This document shows, piece by piece, positions 6,596 to 11,800 of a stretch of 11,800 nucleotides of DNA. The notes beneath the pieces are model-generated. The model was not told the DNA's origin. It saw only the letters and a program-made list of their open reading frames with translations, and did not search any database. The stretch covers positions 1-11,800 of the forward strand of contig URUT01000039.1 in NCBI GenBank assembly GCA_900551105.1. Direction: 5' to 3'. The position numbers were made by a program, and so were the translations under genes. How positions within the stretch are numbered: position 1 is the stretch's first letter; each line of letters starts with the position of its first letter. Source of the stretch: an uncultured Mycoplasmatota bacterium. Lineage in GTDB: Bacteria > Bacillota_I > Bacilli_A > RF39 > UBA660.

Positions 6596-8884
6596 ATGGA
6601 TAGTGTGAAGTTTGATGCTATGTCGCCACCTATGATGATATTATTAATTATAGTTATATTACTTATAGTATTTATCATAATAATAGAGCCAAGAATTTTT
6701 AAAAGGAAGTTAAAAAATAACAATGAGCATGGTTCTAGTAAATTTGCTGATAAAAAAGAAATAAAAGCAAACTTCGATAAAGAAGATTTAAATAATATTA
6801 ATAAAGCAGGTTTTCCAGTTTGGTATGAAAAAGAAAATGGAAAGTTTAAAAATGTATATTATGATAATAAATCACCACATTATGTTTTGATTGGTTCTAC
6901 TGGTAGTGGTAAGTCAATTACTGTTAGTATTCCTATTTGTATCCAATTCGCAACTGCTAAAGAAAAACATTCAGTAGTTTTAACTGATCCCAAAGCAGAA
7001 CTTTTTAAAACAACTGGTAAAATTTTTGAAGAAAATGGTTATGATGTTGTTACGATAGATTTTAGAAATCCAACAAAATCAAATAAAATTAATATTATGC
7101 AACCAATCATTACAGAATGGAAGGAACATTGTATGTATGATAAAAATATGATGTTCCTTTTGTCATATTTTATAAAAGTAAATAAAATATCAATATCAAA
7201 AATGTTTACAAGCAAAAAATATATGGAACAGATTATAAGTAAATATAATTTAGCAGACTATATTATTGAGGTAATAAAAAATAATCAGGATGACATTGAA
7301 AAAAATGTAAAAAGTAAAAAACTTTTTGAAAATTATACTTTTGAGAATCATACTAAAAAAGAATTAGAGGAATATTTGAATACACTATCACAAAATGATT
7401 TATTGGAAAAAATTAAAGATAATCAAAATAAAAGTTCTAATCATCAAGCAGAGGCTAACCATCTAGTTATTTCTCTCGCAAATTTAATATTTACTGAAAA
7501 AGAAAGTAAGGATCCGTTTTGGATTAATAGTAGTAAACAATTATTTATTGGATTAACAGGAATTTTTTTAGAGGATTTTAAAAAAGGATTGATCGGTGAA
7601 AATAAAATCAATATTGCAAGTATAAAAAAGTTTCAAAATTCTTCATTGATTAAAGAAAATCAAACATATTTACAAAGAAACTTGAATGCTAGAAGTTATG
7701 GTTGTTTATCAAAAGATTATTTAACATCAATACTTTCAGCAGCTGAGAATACTTATAAATCTGTAACTGCTGTATTTGGAGAAAAGATGTCTATATTTGA
7801 TGATTTAAATGTAGAAAATGTAACTAGCATAAGTGAGTTTAATCTTACTGATGTTGCTAAAAAACCAACAGCACTTTTTATAATTGTGCCAGATGAAGAT
7901 AATAGCTATTATCAACTAGTTACAATTATTTTAGGAATGTTAATTAAAGATCTATCAAATTTTGCAAACTTACCTGAAAATAATGGCACTCTTCCAGTTA
8001 AAGTTGAATGGATTCTTGAAGAATTTGCTTCAATTCCTCCAATAAGAGATATACAAGTTTCAGTTAGTGTGGCTCGTTCTAGGGGAATGAGATATATATT
8101 CTTTATACAATCATTTGCACAATTAGATCAAATATATGGTAAAGAAATAGCTAGTATAATAATTGATAACTCGGCTTTATGTTATTTGAAAACTAATAGT
8201 GTAGAGTGTGCACAGATTATTGAAAAAAAACTTGGTAAAGCAACAATAACAACTAGCTCATTAAGTACAAGTACCGATCCATTTAAGATAGGCGGTAATC
8301 AAACTACTTCTTTATTGGGTAGAGAATTATTAACTGCAAATGAAATTATTGCACTTAAATATAAAACTATTATCTTTCCTGTATTTGGTAATCCAATATT
8401 TAGAGATACATATATGTATAGTGATTTATATCCAAAATATAAAAAAGTGCCAATTTGTGAAAGAGAAACAAAGGTACTTAAAAGATTAACTGATAATTAT
8501 TATACGATTGAAAAATTGCGAGATTATTATGAGAAGGATAATAATAGTAAAGAGAGAGCGATAACACAAAAAATAATTACTTCTAGTCAAAGACAAACTC
8601 AAAACAAAATGAGAAAAATTATTAAAAATATAAATAGTGAGAATAATGCTTTGCTGTTTTTAAAAAAATTAAAAGATTTATTTGATGGAAGAATTATTAA
8701 TGAAATAAAAGATGATGATGAGGTTTATACATTAGAAATAGCTACATTGTTTAACAAAATGAATTTAATAAAATTAAAACAATTATTTACTGATGATATA
8801 ACAGTAGAAATTGCAACAAATAAGAGAATTAAAAAAACGATAATATCTTTTTGGAATAATATAGAAAGGGAAAATCAAATATGA
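6596..8884 (+). CDS. VirD4/TraG-type conjugative coupling ATPase
   Basis: This is the type IV coupling protein, the membrane ATPase that links relaxase-bound DNA to the transfer channel. A single transmembrane helix spans about 12-30, followed by basic residues, so the bulk is cytoplasmic. Walker A is GSTGSGKS at 100-107, followed by VVLTDPKAEL (127-136). DPFW (307-310), ARSRGMRYIFFIQSFAQLDQIYG-like sensor motifs (493-515) and the GRELLT region (575-580) are in the expected order. Walker B is WILEEFA (472-478), with Glu where TraG proteins usually have Asp. About 117 residues lie between NIMQP and DPFW, far more than usual, and a 135-residue tail follows the ATPase core. ATG 6596 is served by GGAG at 6583-6586 inside the preceding gene. 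The gene ends in an ATGA overlap with the sortase. Confidence 0.95.
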   Translation: MDSVKFDAMSPPMMILLIIVILLIVFIIIIEPRIFKRKLKNNNEHGSSKFADKKEIKANFDKEDLNNINKAGFPVWYEKENGKFKNVYYDNKSPHYVLIGSTGSGKSITVSIPICIQFATAKEKHSVVLTDPKAELFKTTGKIFEENGYDVVTIDFRNPTKSNKINIMQPIITEWKEHCMYDKNMMFLLSYFIKVNKISISKMFTSKKYMEQIISKYNLADYIIEVIKNNQDDIEKNVKSKKLFENYTFENHTKKELEEYLNTLSQNDLLEKIKDNQNKSSNHQAEANHLVISLANLIFTEKESKDPFWINSSKQLFIGLTGIFLEDFKKGLIGENKINIASIKKFQNSSLIKENQTYLQRNLNARSYGCLSKDYLTSILSAAENTYKSVTAVFGEKMSIFDDLNVENVTSISEFNLTDVAKKPTALFIIVPDEDNSYYQLVTIILGMLIKDLSNFANLPENNGTLPVKVEWILEEFASIPPIRDIQVSVSVARSRGMRYIFFIQSFAQLDQIYGKEIASIIIDNSALCYLKTNSVECAQIIEKKLGKATITTSSLSTSTDPFKIGGNQTTSLLGRELLTANEIIALKYKTIIFPVFGNPIFRDTYMYSDLYPKYKKVPICERETKVLKRLTDNYYTIEKLRDYYEKDNNSKERAITQKIITSSQRQTQNKMRKIIKNINSENNALLFLKKLKDLFDGRIINEIKDDDEVYTLEIATLFNKMNLIKLKQLFTDDITVEIATNKRIKKTIISFWNNIERENQI

Positions 8885-9489
8885 GAAAAAAACTAAAAAT
8901 AATAGGTCAAATATTCATAATTGTTTCTTTAGTAATAATATCATTTTTGAGTGTTTATAATTATTATCAAACTCAAAAAGATGAAGAAATGGTAAACGAT
9001 TACATTGAGGAAACTAAAATAGTAGATGAAGAAGAAATGGAAAAAGAACAACCAGAAATAAAAAAAGAATATCAACAAGAAATAAATTATACAGCAATTT
9101 TAGAAATACCTAGTATAGATTTAAAAAGAGGTGTAGTTGACAGCACTAAAAATTTTAGTTCAATTAACTATGCTATAAGTGTTGATGAACATAGTAATTA
9201 TCCTGATAAAGAGGGTAATTTTATTTTATATGCACATTCTGGAAATAGTAATATTTCTTATTTTAAGAAATTAATAAATGTTAATATTGGTGATGGTGTT
9301 TATGTTTATTATAAAGGGGTTAAGTATAATTATAAAATCACTAATAAATATGATATAGAAAAAACAGGCAAAGCTGATGTTTTGCTTAGTAATAATGATA
9401 AATATATAACATTAATAACTTGTAATCCAAATAAAAAAGGATATCAAGTTATTTTAATTGGTAAGTTGTTTGAACAATCAAATTACTAA
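8881..9489 (+). CDS. Membrane-anchored sortase, unusual active site
   Basis: Sortases are cysteine transpeptidases that attach LPXTG-type proteins to the Gram-positive cell wall. The product has an N-terminal membrane anchor (about 8-26), a charged Glu/Lys-rich linker (about 32-66) and a sortase fold from about 70. ILEIPSIDL, then FILYAHSGNS with His119 and YITLITCNP with Cys181 are the expected catalytic elements. After the Cys, where most sortases have Arg in an R-l-v-V strand, this protein has YQVILIG, so the usual Arg appears to be Gln189. Length (202 aa) is normal. The start ATG overlaps the stop of the coupling ATPase (ATGA), with GAAAGGG at 8864-8870, which ties sortase production to the transfer machinery. 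No LPXTG substrate is encoded in the window, so the cargo is presumably elsewhere on the element. Confidence 0.92.
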   Translation: MRKKLKIIGQIFIIVSLVIISFLSVYNYYQTQKDEEMVNDYIEETKIVDEEEMEKEQPEIKKEYQQEINYTAILEIPSIDLKRGVVDSTKNFSSINYAISVDEHSNYPDKEGNFILYAHSGNSNISYFKKLINVNIGDGVYVYYKGVKYNYKITNKYDIEKTGKADVLLSNNDKYITLITCNPNKKGYQVILIGKLFEQSNY

Positions 9490-9519
9490 AAAATAAAAAA
9501 GAATAAAAAGGGGGATAAA

Positions 9520-9693
9520 ATGGTTAAGAAAGGAAAAGAAAAAAGAACTATTAATTATGTTTGTGAAGAAGAATATAAAACGTCAAAATTAGAGATTACA
9601 AATGAAGAATTATCAGTGATATTTAATAAAAAATTCTATAATTATATTAAAAAAAAGGAAAATTCATTGCTAGAGGGCTGTAATTATGTTTAA
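9520..9693 (+). CDS. Small basic protein of the recombinase module, 57 aa
   Basis: This 57-codon frame starts at ATG 9520, five bases after AAAGGGGG (9507-9514), one of the best ribosome binding sites in the window, and ends at TAA 9691-9693. The N-terminus is Lys-rich (MVKKGKEKRT). Residues about 26-47 (EITNEELSVIFNKKFYNYIKK) should form one or two helices. Position and size recall the small genes often found before large serine recombinases in ICEs. Some such small basic proteins are recombination directionality factors, but nothing here shows that activity. It lacks a clear helix-turn-helix. It fills most of the 263-base gap between sortase and recombinase, and its end overlaps a 17-codon frame by eight bases. 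Confidence 0.75.
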   Translation: MVKKGKEKRTINYVCEEEYKTSKLEITNEELSVIFNKKFYNYIKKKENSLLEGCNYV

Positions 9694-9739
9694 TACGCGT
9701 TATAATTTAAATGGGCTTGAAACTATGATTAAAAAATAG
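9686..9739 (+). CDS. Possible 17-aa leader reading frame before the recombinase
   Basis: MFNTRYNLNGLETMIKK is encoded from ATG 9686 to TAG 9737-9739. GAGGG at 9673-9677 lies eight bases upstream, and the start overlaps the stop of the preceding 57-aa gene. The TAG stop lies inside the recombinase ribosome binding site (AGGAGAGG, 9738-9745), so ribosomes finishing here would be placed next to the recombinase start. This arrangement would suit translational coupling of the recombinase. The peptide is too short to judge by coding statistics and may be chance. Confidence 0.4.
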   Translation: MFNTRYNLNGLETMIKK

Positions 9740-9745
9740 GAGAGG
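9738..9745 (+). promoter_or_regulatory. Ribosome binding site of the recombinase
   Basis: AGGAGAGG ends seven bases before ATG 9753 and overlaps the stop codon of the 17-codon frame. It fixes the recombinase start and is the basis for the possible coupling. Confidence 0.8.
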
Positions 9746-9752
9746 ATTTTTT

Positions 9753-11798
9753 ATGAATAGTGAAACAAGTACAAATAAAATATTAAGGGCGGTGTTATAC
9801 GAAAGATTATCAAAGGAAGATGGAGATAAATTAACCAAAGAAGAAAAATCAGAAAGTATTAAAAATCAAGATTTAATGTTACGTAGTTATGCAATAGAAC
9901 ATGGATATGAAATTGTAGGCGTTTATAATGATGAGGACTGGTCTGGAGCAGATGGTTCAAGGCCACAGTTTAATGAAATGATTAAAGCCTGTGAAGCTGG
10001 AGAAATAGATGTAGTAATTGCAAAAACTCAATCAAGATTTGCAAGAGATATGGAACTTATAGAAAGATATTTGCATAATAAATTTTTAGAGTGGAATGTA
10101 CAGTTTAAAAGTGTTGTGGATCATATTGATAATACAAGACGAGAAACTAAAAAGACTAGTCAAATTTTAGGATTGACAGATGAATGGTATTTAGAAGATA
10201 CTTCAATAAACATTAAAGAAACATTGAGAGCAAAAAGAGCGAGTGGAGAGTTTACAGGAAGTTTTGCTCCTTATGGTTACGATAGAGATCCAGAAAATAA
10301 AAATCATTTAATTATAGATCCAGTAGCTTCTGAAACTGTAAAACAAATATTTGAAAATTATATCAATGGAATGGGGCTTAAAACAATAGCAAGATATTTG
10401 AACGATAATTTTGTTGCAAGTCCGTATGAGTATAAGATGTCTAAAGGTTCAAATTTAAAATTAGCATATCTTGATAATTATTTAGTGTATGATTATATTG
10501 AAAAAGCAGGTCTTTATAAAGCTGATATAAGTTATATTAATGAAAGTAGGGAGATACTGCATAATCTTATTTCTTATAATATATTTTCTAAAGATAAAAA
10601 GAATTTTGACAATAAATGTAAATTGTATTTAAAAAATTATTCCGAAAAAAAGATGAAAATATATTATACAACTGATAATGATATTGATTATAATAATTTT
10701 GATGTAAAAAAATGGACGCTATTAAGAAAGGATGATCTTATTCCTTTTGATACAACATGTATAGCGACAGTTGTGGAAATGTTAGATAGAAAGCATACAA
10801 TTAATTATCAATTTGATATATTATTAGAAAATAATATAGAACACGAAAAATATTATTTTGACATTATTCAAATAACTAATGATGAGAAAAAAATAATTGA
10901 TTATGAAAAAAACATCAGAAAAAAATGTAAGTGGTGTGATCAAATGATAAAAAAAATACTTACTGATGAAGTATATATAGGTAATTTAGTTCAATCAAAA
11001 ACAACAAATGTAAGTTATAAAAATAAGAAGAAAGTAAAAAAAGATAAAGAAGATTGGATAAGAGTTGAAAATACACATGAGAGAATTGTTTCATTGGAAC
11101 AATGGTTAAAGGTTCAAGAAAGATTAAAGCAAAGAGTTCGTGCCAACAAAGATGGATATTATAATCCATTTGTTCATAAGCTTTATTGCAAATGTTGTGG
11201 AAAAATTTATTGCAGAACAGGAGATTCTAATCATGTATATTTTAGATGCAAAGACCAACAGGAAAAGTACAAGAGTTGTGATAATCGTAGTAATATAAGT
11301 AAGGATGAATTGAATAATTTTGCGTTAGGAAAAATCAATGAATTACTAAATCGCTTTTATAACGAAGAACAATTAAAAGAATTTAAAGAAAAGGATACTG
11401 ATAGTGATTTATTCAAAAGTAGAATAAATAGTTTAAACAAAGAATTAATTGATGTTAATAAGGAATTACAAAATAAAAAAACATACTTTCAACATTTATA
11501 CGAAGATAAAATCAATGGTTTATTAGATACAGATGAGTATATAATATTAAAAAGTAAATATAAAGATGATAGTGAAAAGTTAGAAAATAGAGCTGCTAAA
11601 ATCAAAGAAGAACTAAAATTAATCAATGATAAAAAAGCAATATTGAAAACTAAAGAAACTGTATATGGTAAGTATAAACATATCGACTGTATTGATATAG
11701 ATATTGTTTCTGATTTTATCGATAGAATTTATATTGGTAAATATGATAAAGAAACTAATACAAGAGATATGAAAATAGTATGGAATTTTGAAAGTTAA
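9753..11798 (+). CDS. Large serine recombinase (integrase) with an internal insertion
   Basis: The protein integrates and excises the element by serine-type strand exchange. The catalytic domain (about 11-155) has YERLSKEDGD with the likely nucleophile Ser20, SIKNQ, DWSGADGSRPQFNEM and KTQSRFARD with conserved arginines. The Recombinase domain begins at GSFAPYGYDRDPENK (169-183), includes IARYLNDNF, and resumes with WCDQMIKKILTDEVYIGN (394-411), NTHERIVS and WLKVQERL. Between these two halves lie about 150 residues where relatives have about 20. A zinc ribbon follows (Cys 479, 482, 499 and 509), then a coiled coil (about 555-635). Total length is 681 aa, close to a TndX-sized core plus the insertion. 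The gene ends two bases before the window edge, so the attachment site probably lies just outside. Confidence 0.95.
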   Translation: MNSETSTNKILRAVLYERLSKEDGDKLTKEEKSESIKNQDLMLRSYAIEHGYEIVGVYNDEDWSGADGSRPQFNEMIKACEAGEIDVVIAKTQSRFARDMELIERYLHNKFLEWNVQFKSVVDHIDNTRRETKKTSQILGLTDEWYLEDTSINIKETLRAKRASGEFTGSFAPYGYDRDPENKNHLIIDPVASETVKQIFENYINGMGLKTIARYLNDNFVASPYEYKMSKGSNLKLAYLDNYLVYDYIEKAGLYKADISYINESREILHNLISYNIFSKDKKNFDNKCKLYLKNYSEKKMKIYYTTDNDIDYNNFDVKKWTLLRKDDLIPFDTTCIATVVEMLDRKHTINYQFDILLENNIEHEKYYFDIIQITNDEKKIIDYEKNIRKKCKWCDQMIKKILTDEVYIGNLVQSKTTNVSYKNKKKVKKDKEDWIRVENTHERIVSLEQWLKVQERLKQRVRANKDGYYNPFVHKLYCKCCGKIYCRTGDSNHVYFRCKDQQEKYKSCDNRSNISKDELNNFALGKINELLNRFYNEEQLKEFKEKDTDSDLFKSRINSLNKELIDVNKELQNKKTYFQHLYEDKINGLLDTDEYIILKSKYKDDSEKLENRAAKIKEELKLINDKKAILKTKETVYGKYKHIDCIDIDIVSDFIDRIYIGKYDKETNTRDMKIVWNFES

Positions 11799-11800
11799 AT

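Larger units (their letters stand above)
1..11800 (+). mobile_element. Partial integrative and conjugative element, recombinase-proximal end
   Basis: A VirD4/TraG-type coupling ATPase (6596), a sortase (8881) and a large serine recombinase (9753) lie on one strand behind a dense run of small unknown genes. This combination is typical of Gram-positive ICEs that use a TndX/TnpX-type recombinase. Base composition is uniformly AT-rich, and every supported gene reads rightward with little or no spacing. No relaxase, VirB4 ATPase, lytic transglycosylase or replication gene is visible, so only part of the element is here. The recombinase ends at 11798. In such elements this gene usually sits next to one attachment site, so the element end probably lies just beyond 11800, but no att repeat can be recognised from one side. 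A degraded element or a mobilisable island remains possible. Confidence 0.82.

Noticed and set aside
9694..9710. ACGCGT-centred palindrome as a recombinase binding or attachment site
   Set aside because: Only six bases are self-complementary and they lie inside the 17-codon frame. No matching repeat elsewhere in the window supports an att site.
1..11800. CRISPR array, tRNA or rRNA genes
   Set aside because: No regularly spaced repeats, cloverleaf-like GC-rich segments or rRNA-like stretches were seen. The window is almost entirely coding.

Overview
The window is a very AT-rich, fully plus-strand block from a low-GC Gram-positive bacterium. The exact taxon cannot be read from the sequence: Clostridia, Erysipelotrichia or a Mollicutes-related gut lineage would all fit. 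Shine-Dalgarno sites are strong (AAAGGGG, AAGGAGG and AAGGTGG types). TGA acts as a normal stop (ends of the genes at 6596 and 1430) and TGG is used for Trp, so the standard bacterial code applies. The coupling protein, the sortase and the large serine recombinase together identify the recombinase-proximal end of an integrative and conjugative element (ICE). The relaxase, VirB4 and the rest of the transfer channel are not in the window and presumably lie upstream.

Layout. (1) Positions 1-6592 hold a tightly packed run of small, mostly acidic proteins of unknown function. It includes two cysteine-rich reading frames that overlap their neighbours (the tail at 1-128 and the 57-aa frame at 1430-1603). 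Only one domain here is recognised with confidence, a DUF2958 domain at the N-terminus of the gene at 1566. The gene at 4236 carries a four-cysteine zinc-ribbon-like motif, and the gene at 4975 shows a DPGY/VDTA pattern resembling a phage and ICE protein family. (2) Positions 6596-9489 encode a VirD4/TraG-type coupling ATPase followed, with an ATGA overlap, by a membrane-anchored sortase. (3) Positions 9520-11798 form the integration module: a 57-aa lysine-rich protein, a possible 17-aa leader reading frame, and a 681-aa large serine recombinase ending two bases before the window edge.

How the genes fit together. Genes are separated by a few bases, overlap, or have their ribosome binding site inside or next to the preceding stop codon, and I see no convincing terminator. 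The block therefore looks like one long operon. The coupling ATPase would deliver the processed DNA to the transfer channel, the sortase would anchor a surface protein encoded elsewhere, and the recombinase would integrate and excise the element. The acidic unknown proteins occupy a position where conjugative elements often carry anti-defence functions. This role is inference only.

The most unusual points are an insertion of about 150 residues inside the DNA-binding region of the recombinase, an insertion of about 100 residues in the coupling ATPase, a sortase lacking the usual catalytic arginine, a DUF2958 protein extended to three times the domain length, and a possible C-terminal module shared by two adjacent genes.
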